This document shows positions 15,327 through 25,300 of a DNA stretch of 41,388 nucleotides, piece after piece. Source of the stretch: an uncultured Bacteroides sp. (GTDB taxonomy: Bacteria > Bacteroidota > Bacteroidia > Bacteroidales > Bacteroidaceae). Position 1 is the first letter of the stretch, and each line of letters opens with the position of its first letter. Position numbers and translations under genes: made by a program. The stretch spans positions 1-41,388 of the forward strand of contig USCT01000015.1 of the NCBI GenBank assembly GCA_900553185.1, in the 5' to 3' direction. The notes beneath the pieces were generated by a model. The model ran no database searches and was not told the origin of the DNA. It saw only the letters and a list, made by a program, of their open reading frames with translations.

Positions 15327-16334
15327 TTATTTTTCGTTATAGATGACTCCCATTACCGTTTGTCCTACGGCCTGCAGAGTGGCTTTGTCAATCTTGTCGA
15401 TATTGTCTTCCAATGTGTGCCAGGTAGGATTGAAACCTGTATCGCTCTGCAGGTCGTAATGGATGATGTCTACGCAAGGTATCTGCCGGAACTGATTTAC
15501 GTAGATATGGTCGTCGGTGATTTCGCCTCCGTCTTTCTTGATGAAGTAATTGCTGTATCCCAGTTTCTCGGCCATGTTCCAGATTTTCTTCATGGCGTTG
15601 TTTGCCGTACGTTTGGAATAACCTTCGTACATGAAGGTAGCGTTCTTGCCACCTACCATGTCCAGCAGGATACCGAAGCGTGCCTTGTAGTCGGGCACGT
15701 GAGGGATGCGTCCCCAGTATTGGGAACCCAGGCACCAGGTATCTGGCTTGTGAGGTCCGTCGTAGAAATCGGGTGTACCGTAATCTTCCGCATCGAAGAA
15801 GATGATATCTACGCCGATAGTGGGGGCCTGTTGCTGCAGCTGTCGGGCTATTTCCAGCAATACTCCTACACCGCTGGCTCCGTCGTTGGCTCCGTCGATC
15901 GGTTTCTTATGGTTGGCTTCTTCGTCCTGGTCGGCATACGGACGGCAGTCCCAGTGCGCACAGAGCATGACTCGTTTCTTGCTGTCCGGGTTGTAGGCTC
16001 CGATGATGTTTCGGGCTTTCAGCAGTGTGCCGTCATAGGCCATCAGGTCGGTTTGCTGATTGTAGACTTTTGCGCCGAATTTTTCCAGTTGTCCGGCCAG
16101 ATAGTCTCCGCAGGCGCGATGAGCGGCACTGTTTGGTACACGAGGACCGAAGTCTGTTTGTGCCTTTACGTAGGCAAAAGCGCTGTCTGCATTGAAAACC
16201 GGTATTTGTACATCGGTGGCCTGCACCGTTGTTTCTTCGGCTTGTGTCTGGTTTTTCGGACTGCTTCCGCAAGATAACAGTGCGGTTCCTGCCAGAAAAA
16301 CGGTGACAGTGAATGTATTTCTGAATAATTTCAT
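15327..16334 (-). CDS. Type II glutaminyl cyclase / M28-family lipoprotein
   Basis: A 335-residue envelope enzyme. The signal ends in the lipobox LLSC (Cys22). The M28 zinc fold carries HWDCRPYAD, DGANDGASGVG and FFDAEDYG; the segment WCLGSQYW matches the type II glutaminyl cyclases of Porphyromonas and Tannerella (PgQC type), which convert N-terminal Gln to pyroglutamate on proteins exposed after signal peptidase I cleavage. The last motif HTLEDNIDKID holds the C-terminal His ligand. Many Bacteroidetes secreted proteins have Gln after the cleavage site (as in AAQQ and AQQ in the TPR and barrel proteins of this window), which fits that job. Databases often call it simply M28 peptidase. Confidence 0.85.
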   Translation of the reverse strand: MKLFRNTFTVTVFLAGTALLSCGSSPKNQTQAEETTVQATDVQIPVFNADSAFAYVKAQTDFGPRVPNSAAHRACGDYLAGQLEKFGAKVYNQQTDLMAYDGTLLKARNIIGAYNPDSKKRVMLCAHWDCRPYADQDEEANHKKPIDGANDGASGVGVLLEIARQLQQQAPTIGVDIIFFDAEDYGTPDFYDGPHKPDTWCLGSQYWGRIPHVPDYKARFGILLDMVGGKNATFMYEGYSKRTANNAMKKIWNMAEKLGYSNYFIKKDGGEITDDHIYVNQFRQIPCVDIIHYDLQSDTGFNPTWHTLEDNIDKIDKATLQAVGQTVMGVIYNEK

Positions 16335-16360
16335 ACGTAGATATTTAAATGCTTCGGATG

Positions 16361-16368
16361 CAAAGGTA
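16361..16368 (-). promoter_or_regulatory. -7 box of the cyclase-sufE unit
   Basis: TACCTTTG on the minus strand, 27 bp before the cyclase start; no clear -33 element. Confidence 0.4.
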
Positions 16369-16450
16369 ATTAATTCTGAGAATAGCCGATACTGCCAGAA
16401 GTAAAAACTTCGGTGTTCTGCTTCCCTATCCTGTATTCTGTTCTTTCAGG

Positions 16451-18217
16451 TCATTGATTCCCAAGCTGCTGGATTGTTCCCATTACGCGTAGGAAGTTCC
16501 CACCCCAGATCTGTTCGATGGCAGTTTCGTCGTATCGTTCCAGAAGCAGGCGGCGGGTGAAGTTTATCAGTTCGGATGAATCGTTGCAACCGATGATACC
16601 TCCGTCACCATCGAAGTCTGTACCTATTCCTACGTGTTCGATACCTATCAGATTGACGATATGGTTCAGGTGCTCGATGGCATCACAGATTGTGGCTGTT
16701 CCTTCCTTGCGTAAGAAGCCTCCGTACAGGCAGACCTGCACTACTCCTTCTTTGCGGGCGATGGCCTTTAGCTGGTCGTCAGTCAGATTACGCGGATGAT
16801 CGCACAAGGCTCTGCAGGAAGAGTGTGAACAGACTACGGGTGCCTGGCTGATTGCAAGGGTGTCGTAGAAACTTTCTTCACCGGCATGCGAAAGGTCGAC
16901 CATCATACCTACCCGGTTCATTTCCCGGATTACCTGTTCACCGAAAGCACTGACTCCTTCGTGGGTTTCGTTATGCCGGGCGGAACCGCAAATATCGTTG
17001 TTACCGTTGTGGCAAAGGGTCATATATACTACTCCCCGGTTGCGGAAACGTGATACATTCTGAAGGTCTTTTCCGATGGCGTATCCGTTTTCGATACCTA
17101 ACATGATGGCTTTCTTGCCGGCTCGTTTCAACCGGTACAGGTCGGCTGGTGTGTAGGCTATGTCGACGGCAGTACAATTCATGGAAACCATTTCTTCGAT
17201 TTCATTCAATAGCCGGTCGGCCTGGGCGGTAGCGGCCAATAACGCTTCGTCCGTTCTTTCCCGCTGTGGAAGGTAGGCTACCATGATGGTTGCGTCCTGA
17301 TGTCCTTCGGTCATTTTATGCAAATCAACCTTGATTCGTGGATCGCGGGTTGCGAAATTAATGTTCTGTCCGAAAAACATGGGTGTATCGCAGTGCGTAT
17401 CGAGGGTCAGTATGCGTCGATGCAATGCTTTGGCCTGTCGGAAGGAACGTGCTTCCTTTATCAGCCAGCCAAAGAGTGGCATCATACATTTGTCCTGATT
17501 CAGAATAAAGCATTCGGGATGCCACTGGACACCGATAATGGATTTATATTCGGTACTCTCGATTGCTTCTATTACACCGTCGGGAGCAAGGGCCGATATA
17601 CGGAATCCTGGAGCTGCTTCCTTGACGGCCTGGTGGTGGAAGGAGTTGACCGGAAGAATGTCTGTTCTCATGATTTTTGCCAGCAGGCTGTCTGGAGTGA
17701 TTTGTACCGTATGCGATGCAAACGCGCGATCCATGTCCTGGCTGTGCTTGATCCGTTTACCTTCCTGTTGTGTGTCAATATCCTGATAAAGGGTACCGCC
17801 CAATGCCGCATTGATGACCTGAATTCCCCGGCAGATACCCAGTATCGGAATCTGTCGGTTGGCTGCCAGTCGTGTCAATAATAATTCTTGCCGGTCACGG
17901 TAAGGGTTGATATTGTGAAGTTCTTTCACAGGTTCTTCTTTTAAGAACAAAGGATTGATGTCGGCACCTCCTGTCAGCAGGATACCGTCTACGCTGTCCA
18001 GCAAATTGATCAGGGTTTCTTCCTCATCGAAAGGAGGTATAATGAATGGGATTGCACCGGCCTTTAAGATGGAATGGTAGTAGCCCGGAGCCAGTGTCAG
18101 GTTGCCGTCGCTGAAATTTCCTGTAATGCCGATTACCGGTTGTTCATGCCGGTTTGGAAACCGGCTATGCAGTTTCTGATAATCGGCTTCTAAATCGAAG
18201 TTTTGAGATGTTTTCAT
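16451..18217 (-). CDS. Fusion of C26 glutamine amidotransferase-like and M19 dipeptidase
   Basis: A 588-residue two-domain enzyme. The N-terminal half (about 25-262) is a gamma-glutamyl-gamma-aminobutyrate hydrolase (PuuD/C26) domain with TGGADINP, nucleophile Cys in GICRGIQ and QWHPE (His-Glu of the triad). The C-terminal half (about 270-585) is an M19 membrane-dipeptidase domain with TLDTHCDTP (first zinc ligands, His-x-Asp replaced by His-Cys-Asp spacing), GIENGYA (bridging Glu), DLSHAGE, CSHSSCRAL and GIGTDFDG. Both active sites look intact. No signal peptide is seen, so it is probably cytoplasmic. A natural reading is sequential hydrolysis of gamma-glutamyl compounds and the resulting dipeptides; this is inference. 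It is divergent from ptb with 82 bp between starts. Confidence 0.88.
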   Translation of the reverse strand: MKTSQNFDLEADYQKLHSRFPNRHEQPVIGITGNFSDGNLTLAPGYYHSILKAGAIPFIIPPFDEEETLINLLDSVDGILLTGGADINPLFLKEEPVKELHNINPYRDRQELLLTRLAANRQIPILGICRGIQVINAALGGTLYQDIDTQQEGKRIKHSQDMDRAFASHTVQITPDSLLAKIMRTDILPVNSFHHQAVKEAAPGFRISALAPDGVIEAIESTEYKSIIGVQWHPECFILNQDKCMMPLFGWLIKEARSFRQAKALHRRILTLDTHCDTPMFFGQNINFATRDPRIKVDLHKMTEGHQDATIMVAYLPQRERTDEALLAATAQADRLLNEIEEMVSMNCTAVDIAYTPADLYRLKRAGKKAIMLGIENGYAIGKDLQNVSRFRNRGVVYMTLCHNGNNDICGSARHNETHEGVSAFGEQVIREMNRVGMMVDLSHAGEESFYDTLAISQAPVVCSHSSCRALCDHPRNLTDDQLKAIARKEGVVQVCLYGGFLRKEGTATICDAIEHLNHIVNLIGIEHVGIGTDFDGDGGIIGCNDSSELINFTRRLLLERYDETAIEQIWGGNFLRVMGTIQQLGNQ

Positions 18218-18243
18218 ACGTTAAATCTTTCTGAGAAACGGGG

Positions 18244-18251
18244 CAAATATA
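18244..18251 (-). promoter_or_regulatory. -7 box of the C26-M19 gene
   Basis: TATATTTG on the minus strand matches TAnnTTTG, 27 bp before the start codon; the -33 region is unclear. Confidence 0.35.
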
Positions 18252-18299
18252 GGGATTAAATCAGATTTATTTCTCATATTTGTTTAAAATCTAAGGATT

Positions 18300-19220
18300 A
18301 TGGAACCACTCAGATCACTTACTCAAATGGTACATACTTTGCGATCCCGTTCGCTTCGTCGGCGGGTTGCTGTGGTTTGTCCCAATGATCCGCATACCGA
18401 ATATGTTATTATTCGGGGGCTTCGTGAGGGCATTGCCGAATTTCTGTTGGTAGCCGATGAAGAACATCTGGAGATGGCATGGCATTTGCGTTCGGCTTCT
18501 CCTAATTTTGTACATATTTATACAGTAGGGACTCGTGATGAGGCTGCTGTGCTGGCTGTTCATCTGGTGCGTACGGGCGAAGCCGACATTCTGATGAAAG
18601 GCTTGATCAATACCGACAATCTGTTGCGTGCCGTTCTTCATAAAGAACAAGGATTGCTTCCTCCCGGAGGCGTCTTGAGTCATGTGGCTGTGGCAAGAGT
18701 TCCTCTTTATCACAAGCTTTTGTTCTTTTCGGACGCGGCTGTTATTCCCCGTCCTACATTGGATCAGTTTCGGGCCATGATTCAAAATGACATCGATTTA
18801 TGTAGAAAGTTAGGAGACGATGAGCCACGAATAGCTTTGATACATTGTTCGGAAAAGGTAAATGAAAAGTTTCCGCATACATTAAGTTATGTGCAATTGA
18901 AGGAAGAAGCTCAACAAGGTCTTTTCGGTCCGGTTTTTATAGATGGTCCGATGGATGCGAAGACGGCTTGTGATGTTCATAGCGGGGAAATTAAAGGATT
19001 GGCTTCGCCGGTTGTCGGTAATGCCGATATTCTGATTTTCCCGAATATTGAATCTGGTAATACGTTTTATAAAACACTTTCTCTGTTTGCCGATGCCGAT
19101 ATAGCTGGTATGCTGACAGGAACCCTGGCTCCGGTGGTTGTACCTTCACGCAGTGACTCGGGTAACTCGAAGTATTACAGCCTGGTTCTGGCTTGTCTGG
19201 CAGGGAATCAAAATGATTGA
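18300..19220 (+). CDS. ptb: Phosphate butyryltransferase
   Basis: A 306-residue member of the phosphate acetyl/butyryltransferase family, converting butyryl-CoA (or branched acyl-CoA) and phosphate to acyl phosphate. The Ptb-type core is visible: DILMKGLINTDNLLRAVLHK (about 98-117), GGVLSHVAV and the SDAAVIPRP active-site segment (about 146-154). Full length and cytoplasmic. The kinase gene starts within a few bases of the stop (an alternative kinase ATG at 19213 even overlaps it), so the two are translationally linked. Bacteroidetes also use such pairs for isobutyrate and isovalerate from amino-acid breakdown. Confidence 0.92.
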   Translation: MEPLRSLTQMVHTLRSRSLRRRVAVVCPNDPHTEYVIIRGLREGIAEFLLVADEEHLEMAWHLRSASPNFVHIYTVGTRDEAAVLAVHLVRTGEADILMKGLINTDNLLRAVLHKEQGLLPPGGVLSHVAVARVPLYHKLLFFSDAAVIPRPTLDQFRAMIQNDIDLCRKLGDDEPRIALIHCSEKVNEKFPHTLSYVQLKEEAQQGLFGPVFIDGPMDAKTACDVHSGEIKGLASPVVGNADILIFPNIESGNTFYKTLSLFADADIAGMLTGTLAPVVVPSRSDSGNSKYYSLVLACLAGNQND

Positions 19221-19224
19221 CCTT

Positions 19225-20340
19225 ATGAAGATTCTAGTCATTAATCCAGGCTCTACCTCTACTAAGTTGGCAGTGTATGAGGATGATGTACCTGTATGGA
19301 AACAAAGCATTTCTCATCCGGCAGCTGAGCTGGCTCATTTTCAGCATATTAACGAACAATATGGTTATCGCAGACAACACGTACTGGATGCATTGGAACA
19401 GGCTGGAATACCTTTGCAGTTCGATGCCATTATTGCCCGTGGAGGATTGTTACGTCCTACTCCGGGAGGTGTTTACCTGATTGATGAGGCTATCAAGCAT
19501 GATTTGTGGCATGCGGGCATGGAACATGCCTCCAACCTGGCCGGATTGATAGCCGATGAGCTTGCTGCTCAGATAGGATGTCCGGCTTATCTGGCAGATC
19601 CCGTTGTTACTGACGAATTGCGTGACGTGGCCCGTATCAGTGGAATTCCCGAACTTCCTCGTATTTCCATCTTTCATGCACTAAACAGCCGGGCTGTTTC
19701 AAGAAAATATGCAAAGCGTATCGGGAAAAAGTATGAAGAGATGGATTTGATTGTTGTTCATCTGGGTGGCGGTATTTCTATAAGCGCTCATCATCGTGGA
19801 AAAGTAGTCGATGTGAATAATGCCCTTAATGGGGAAGGTCCTTTCAGTCCGGAGCGTGCGGGAACATTGCCGGCCAGGCAATTGGTGGATCTGTGTTTCA
19901 GCGGCAAGTATTCTTACGATGAAATTAAGAAAATGATCAATGGCAGGGGAGGATTAATGGCTCATCTGGGCACAACGGATGTTCCTTCTGTTGTTCGATG
20001 GGCACATGCCGGCGGGAAAAAACATAAGCTGGTCTTGGAAGCTATGATGTATACGGTGGCCAAGCAGGTGGGCGCAATGCATGTGGCATTACATGGTCAT
20101 ACTGACGCTATTATTGTTACGGGGGGCATTGCTTACAATGATTATTGCATTGCCTTGCTGCGTGAGTGGGTGGAAGGTATTGCACGTATTGTAGTGATTC
20201 CGGGAGAGGATGAAATGGAAGCATTGGCTATGAATGCACTTGGTGCATTGACCGGCAGGCTCTCGTTGCAGTCATATCATCCGGAGGAACAGGAAAAGAA
20301 GACAGAAGAATTGTCTGTGGGATTCCGGATTTCAAAATAA
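19225..20340 (+). CDS. buk: Butyrate kinase
   Basis: A 371-residue acetokinase-family enzyme making ATP and butyrate (or branched fatty acid) from acyl phosphate and ADP. The ATG at 19225 begins MKILVINPGSTSTK, the canonical N-terminal phosphate loop; ATG at 19213 would add four residues, and the longer open frame upstream lies inside ptb. Other hallmarks are FHALNSRAVSRKYA, VHLGGGISISAH and NNALNGEGPFSPERAG. Slightly longer than usual because of a charged tail (HPEEQEKKTEEL). Forms a substrate-level phosphorylation pair with ptb and ends at a perfect bidirectional terminator. Confidence 0.93.
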   Translation: MKILVINPGSTSTKLAVYEDDVPVWKQSISHPAAELAHFQHINEQYGYRRQHVLDALEQAGIPLQFDAIIARGGLLRPTPGGVYLIDEAIKHDLWHAGMEHASNLAGLIADELAAQIGCPAYLADPVVTDELRDVARISGIPELPRISIFHALNSRAVSRKYAKRIGKKYEEMDLIVVHLGGGISISAHHRGKVVDVNNALNGEGPFSPERAGTLPARQLVDLCFSGKYSYDEIKKMINGRGGLMAHLGTTDVPSVVRWAHAGGKKHKLVLEAMMYTVAKQVGAMHVALHGHTDAIIVTGGIAYNDYCIALLREWVEGIARIVVIPGEDEMEALAMNALGALTGRLSLQSYHPEEQEKKTEELSVGFRISK

Positions 20341-20355
20341 AAGGCTATTTGATAT

Positions 20356-20396
20356 GGCCCTTCTCCTGACTGAATTTATAAGACAGGAGAAGGGCC
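20356..20396. terminator. Bidirectional terminator between buk and the DUF4491 gene
   Basis: A perfect 13-bp stem, GGCCCTTCTCCTG (20356-20368) with CAGGAGAAGGGCC (20384-20396), between two convergent genes. Confidence 0.75.
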
Positions 20397-20415
20397 CCGT
20401 TTCTTGATTAGGATT

Positions 20416-20739
20416 TTACTTCTTTTGGTTATATTCTTCTTTACGTTTTGGATTCATCGGAAACCATCCTTTCAATACTCGTTCGCGTTGTTCGAACAGT
20501 TCTTTGATGGTCCAGAATGAGGAGAATGAAAAAACACCCAGTAAAGATGAAATCAGGATGTCTTCAATCCATACAGATCCTGTGATACCTGCGATACCTA
20601 ATATCAGAAAAATCCACCAGCATCTTGTCCCCCAGTGATATTCTGCTTTTATTACGATGGGATGAAAAATTCCGATAATCAGAAAAGTACAGATACCAAT
20701 TACGATTCCACCGATATGATAGGTATTCAGCCAGTCCAT
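20416..20739 (-). CDS. DUF4491 small membrane protein
   Basis: A 107-residue membrane protein of the DUF4491 family. The hallmark IGIFHPIVIKAEYHWGTRCWW (about 21-41, shown here as its core) lies between the first and second hydrophobic segments; about three membrane spans and a basic C-terminal tail follow. Its ATG shares one base with the stop of the Lrp/AsnC gene (TAATG), so translation is coupled. Function unknown; the pairing with a feast/famine-type regulator suggests an amino-acid-responsive role, which is inference. Confidence 0.85.
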   Translation of the reverse strand: MDWLNTYHIGGIVIGICTFLIIGIFHPIVIKAEYHWGTRCWWIFLILGIAGITGSVWIEDILISSLLGVFSFSSFWTIKELFEQRERVLKGWFPMNPKRKEEYNQKK

Positions 20740-21206
20740 TATTTATTTTCTTTACGGATAGGAATTTCTTTTTTGATACTTTGTTCCAGTGAGATTAAAG
20801 TTTCTGTAGCGGTTACACCTGGGATTTCCTGAATCTTGGAATTCAATAATTCCATCAAATGTTCATTGTCGGTACAATAAAGTTTTGTCAACATGGTATA
20901 CGGACCTGTCGTAAAATGACATTCTACGATTTCTGGTATTTTTTCCAGTTGCTCTACTACACTTTTATACATGGAACCTTTTTCCAGTTTGATTCCTACA
21001 TAGGTACAGGTACTGTAGCCCAGACTTTTCGGATTGACATGATAGCCGGAACCAATGATGACCCCCAAGTCTATCAGACGTTGTACACGTTGATGGATAG
21101 CAGCACGTGAAACACCACACTCTGCTGCGACATCTTTAAATGGAATACGGGCATTCTGGGAGATTATTTCCAGAATCTGCTTGTCTAGATTATCAATTTT
21201 TTCCAT
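20739..21206 (-). CDS. Lrp/AsnC-family transcriptional regulator
   Basis: A 155-residue regulator. The N-terminal winged HTH (about 4-62) contains LDKQILEIISQNARIPFKDVA and the recognition helix VSRAAIHQRVQRL; the C-terminal RAM ligand-binding domain (about 70-145) contains VECHFTTGPYTMLTKLYC. Such proteins sense amino acids or related metabolites as octamers or dimers. It lies convergently to ptb/buk and cotranscribed with a DUF4491 gene. A -7 box TATATTTG lies on the minus strand at 21245-21238, about 30 bp upstream. Whether it controls the branched-chain acyl kinase pair nearby is not shown by sequence. Confidence 0.9.
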   Translation of the reverse strand: MEKIDNLDKQILEIISQNARIPFKDVAAECGVSRAAIHQRVQRLIDLGVIIGSGYHVNPKSLGYSTCTYVGIKLEKGSMYKSVVEQLEKIPEIVECHFTTGPYTMLTKLYCTDNEHLMELLNSKIQEIPGVTATETLISLEQSIKKEIPIRKENK

Positions 21207-21321
21207 AGTTATGTGTCTTGTTATATCATTTTGTAAGCAAATATAGAAAAAGTTTTTTACCTATCGCATTTTTGATGTAGAAATCATCATTTTTTAATAA
21301 AAAGGATATTGAACAGTGCCT

Positions 21322-21726
21322 TTAGTCTATCTTTTTTTTGATTTCAGCTATTTTCCCTCTTCGCTCAAATGAAAAAGTGTTACTATGTTGGTCAAGATAT
21401 TCCAATAGATAGAGACTTTTGGCGAGCAGGCTTTTCTGTTCGGCCACAACTGTTTGTATCAAGGCGTCCTGGTAAAGAAGCTCGGATAGTATTTCTATCC
21501 AGTCGAGTAACTCCTGTTTATCAAAAGTCTGGCAAAGATACATCAGCAGATATTCGCTGTCTTGGGTTCGGAAGAATTCTTTTGATTCGTGAAAATAAGT
21601 ACGATACATACCTTCGAATTCCAGCTGAATGGTTTCCAAAGGTGTATATTCTTTTTTTTCTATCAGTTTTTCAAGGGCGTCAAAAAATTGTCTGATCAGC
21701 CGTTTGATATAATCTCGTTCCAGCAT
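21322..21726 (-). CDS. Small helical hypothetical protein
   Basis: A 134-residue, all-helical, charged protein without signal peptide or membrane segment. The start LERDYIKRLIRQFFDALEKL resembles the opening of a family of small helical proteins in gut anaerobes (DUF6483-like), but I am not sure of this. Tyr/Leu-rich helices suggest a TPR-like or helical-bundle fold. It stands alone, divergent from the Nudix gene. Function unknown. Confidence 0.7.
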   Translation of the reverse strand: MLERDYIKRLIRQFFDALEKLIEKKEYTPLETIQLEFEGMYRTYFHESKEFFRTQDSEYLLMYLCQTFDKQELLDWIEILSELLYQDALIQTVVAEQKSLLAKSLYLLEYLDQHSNTFSFERRGKIAEIKKKID

Positions 21727-21797
21727 AGGTTATTAAAAGCTTGAGTTTAGGGTAACAAAAATACAAATATTTATCCGATTTCTATTGTCAATTGAAT

Positions 21798-21805
21798 TAT
21801 CTTTG
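21798..21805 (+). promoter_or_regulatory. -7 box before the Nudix gene
   Basis: TATCTTTG matches TAnnTTTG and lies 25 bp before the chosen ATG at 21831. It argues against the upstream TTG at 21792 as a start. No clear -33 element. Confidence 0.4.
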
Positions 21806-21830
21806 CGGAGTATCATTAAACTGGAACGAT

Positions 21831-22367
21831 ATGCATCCATTAGAACTCTTTAAATATTGTCCAAAGTGTGGATCTTCACATTTTGAAATTCATAATGAGA
21901 AATCCAAACATTGCACTGATTGTGGATTTACTTATTATTTTAATTCCAGTGCAGCTACTGTAGCTTTTATTCTGAATCATCGGAATGAGTTATTGGTGTG
22001 TCGGCGTGGTAAGGAACCGGCTAAAGGTACATTGGATTTGCCGGGGGGCTTTATCGATATGTATGAAACAGGTGAAGAAGGAGTTACCCGCGAAGTAAGG
22101 GAAGAAACAGGGCTGGAAGTTACCAATGCCCGTTATCTTTTTTCGCTGCCCAATACTTATCTGTATTCTGGATTTCTGGTACATACACTCGATTTGTTTT
22201 TTGTATGCACTGTGAAAAACGACGATTGTCTGCAGGCAATGGACGATGTGGCAGCTTCCAGTTGGGTACCGTTGGATAAAATAGATCCTGAGGCTTTTGG
22301 ACTCGACTCTGTACGTACGGGGATTCAACGGTTCCTTGATACTTACCGGAAATCATGTAATCTCTAA
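21831..22367 (+). CDS. Nudix hydrolase with zinc ribbon
   Basis: A 178-residue pyrophosphohydrolase. An N-terminal zinc ribbon (CPKCGS near 10 and HCTDCG near 28) precedes a Nudix domain with a perfect Nudix box: G-x5-E-x7-REVREETGL (about 77-99). This two-part layout recalls NudC (NADH pyrophosphatase) and related NTP-diphosphatases, but it lacks the longer NudC N-terminal domain. Probably a housecleaning enzyme for NADH, ADP-ribose or damaged nucleotides; the substrate is not determined. It is followed after 26 bp by the TPR gene in the same direction and may be cotranscribed with it. Confidence 0.9.
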   Translation: MHPLELFKYCPKCGSSHFEIHNEKSKHCTDCGFTYYFNSSAATVAFILNHRNELLVCRRGKEPAKGTLDLPGGFIDMYETGEEGVTREVREETGLEVTNARYLFSLPNTYLYSGFLVHTLDLFFVCTVKNDDCLQAMDDVAASSWVPLDKIDPEAFGLDSVRTGIQRFLDTYRKSCNL

Positions 22368-22393
22368 TTAAAATAGGAAAATAATCAAAGTAT

Positions 22394-25300
22394 ATGAAAC
22401 ATAAAAGGCAAGGATGGATAACAGGACTGCTTTGTGCATTCCCTTTGGTGATGGCTGCTCAGCAGACAGAACCATTGACAGGAGCACAACGGCTGTTTGA
22501 TGATGGAAAGATCTTGTTTGAACGTCGTGACTATGCTGCGGCCAGGCAGACTCTGGAACGTTATCTGCAAAATGAGAGCCGTAGGGCTTTACGCGATGAA
22601 GCAGATTATATGCTGGCTTGTACGGCGTATGAACTACAGTTGCCGGATGCGCTTCGGCATTTGGAGGATTATCTGGATAAGTATCCGGAATCCCGTTATC
22701 GGAATCGGGTTTTGTCGTTGATAGGGTCCGTTTATTTTTTTAGGGGAGCATATAAAGAGGCTATACAGACATTTCAGCAAGTGGATATTGATTTGCTGGG
22801 AGATTATGAACGCGATGAATGTGCTTTACGTTTGGGTACGTCGTATTTGAAGATTAATAATCTGGATGAAGCCTATATCTGGTTTTCTGTTATTCGGGCG
22901 GCAAGTGGTAAATATGCGGCAGATGCCCGTTATAATCTGGCTTATATAGATTATGTAAGACAGCGTTACGATCAGGCATGGGAAGGATTTTCGGCGGTAA
23001 AGGATTTTCCGGAATACAAGGCTTTGGCTCCTTATTACATGGCCGACATTCAGTTGAACCGAAGAAGATATGCACAGGCACTTCAGTTGGCAGAATCGTA
23101 CTTGCAGGCTTATCCACATCAGGAGTATGTATCTCAGATGCAGCGTATAGCGGGGGAGGCTCGTTTTGGACTGGGAGATTTCTCGGCCGCTATCCCAGAT
23201 TTGGAAGCTTATCACGATGCGGTAGACTTTCCTGACAGAAAGGCGATGTACCAGCTGGGTATGAGTTATTTCAATACAGGCGTATACTCCAAAGCAGCGT
23301 TGCGTTTGGGAGAAGCTGTCGGTCCGCAGGACATCATGTCGCAAAATGCTTATTTGCACATGGGATTGTCGTATCTCCAGTTGCGTGAACGAAATCAGGC
23401 CAGAATGGCGTTTGAGCAAGCTTCGACCATGAATTTTGATCGTCAGATAAAGGAACAGGCTCTTTATAATTATGCGCTTTGCATTCATGAAACGTCTTAT
23501 TCTCCGTTTGCAGAGTCGGTTACTGTTTTCGAACGTTTTTTGAATGAATATCCCAATTCGCGGTATGCCGATCGGGTTAATGATTACTTGGTGGAAGTTT
23601 ACATGAACACCCGGAGTTATCAGGCTGCTCTACAGTCGATAGCCAAGATTTCTCGTCCGAGCAGACAGATTCTGGAGGCCAAGCAGCGGATATTATTCCG
23701 TTTAGGTACCCAGTCGTTCGCACAAGCGGCATTTCCTGAAGCTATTAATTACTTTTCTCAATCGTTACAGTTGGGTGATTATAATCAGCAGACACAGGCC
23801 GATGCCTATTATTGGCGTGGAGAATCTAAGTATCGTCTGGAGCAGTATGCTCCTGCTGAGGCCGATATGAAATTGTATCTGGGAGTGGCTCCTGACCGTC
23901 GGACACAGGAATATGCGCTTGCTTTGTATAATCTGGGCTATACTTCATTTAAGCAGAAGAAATATCCGGATGCGCTGAAATGGTTTGGTCGTTGCGTACA
24001 GAACGGCAGTTATGTTCCGGAGAAATCGGTAATAGCCGATGCTTATAACCGGATGGGAGACTGTTATTTTTATGCCCGCCAGTTTGCCGAAGCCGGAACC
24101 CAATATGCGCAGGCAGCTACGGTAGATCCTTCTTTAGGCGATTATTCTCTTTTTCAGGAAGGATTTGTCAAAGGATTGCAGCGAGACTATCAGGGAAAGA
24201 TTCAAACATTAAACCGTTTGATTTCTACATATCCTTCTTCTCAATATTTGGATGATGCCTTGTATGAGCAAGGGCGTGCTTTCGTGCAATTGGAGGATAA
24301 TGCCAATGCTATCAAGCGTTATACTCTGCTGGTAGAACGTTTTCCAGAAAGTCCCCTTTCCCGTAAAGCCGCCAATGAGATAGGTTTGTTGTATTATCAG
24401 GATGATAATTACAATCAGGCGATTGCGGCATACAAGAAAGTAATTCAGTCTTATCCGGGAAGTGAAGAAGCCAAGCTGGCCCAGCGTGATTTAAAATCCA
24501 TTTATGTAGATTTGAATAAGGTAGATGAATACATGAGTTATGCATCAAATCTGCCTGGAGGAGTACGGTTTGATGTGAGTGAAAGAGACTCTTTGACCTA
24601 TGTAGCAGCCGAGAAGGCCTATATGCGTGGAGATATTGCCGGGGCAAGTTCCAGCTTTACCCGTTATCTTCAGTCGTTCCCGCAGGGAGCTTTCAGTGTG
24701 AATGCTACTTATTATTTGGGACTGATCGCCTATAATCAGAAAGATTATGCCCAGGCTGGTATGTACCTGGATAAGGTTGCTTCCTATCCGGGGAATAAAT
24801 TTGCTGTAGAGGCCATGAAGTTATCGGCTGAAATAGCTTATAACGATAAGGCTTACGAGAAGGCTCTGGGACTTTACAAGCGGCTTGCGGATCAGGCTTC
24901 TTCGCCGGAGGAACGTTATCAGGCAGCTACCGGTGCATTGCGGAGTGCTTACATGACCCATAATCAGGCAGAAATCATCGAAACAGCTTCTACTTTGCTG
25001 GCTCAAAGTAAATTGACTCCGGAACTGGCCAATGAAGCTCATTATTACCGGGCAAAAGCCTACCAGCAGAGTGGAAAGACAGACGATGCGCTGAATGATT
25101 TTATCGTATTGGCAAAAGATACCCGAAATGTATATGGTGCCGAAGCAAAATATCAGGTAGCCCAGATTTATTTTGATCAGGGACAGACGGCCAAGGCAGA
25201 ACAGGAAGTACTTGATTACATAGAGGTAAGTACGCCTCACGCTTATTGGCTGGCCCGTAGCTTTGTCCTGCTGTCGGATGTGTACGTAGAGTTGGGACGA

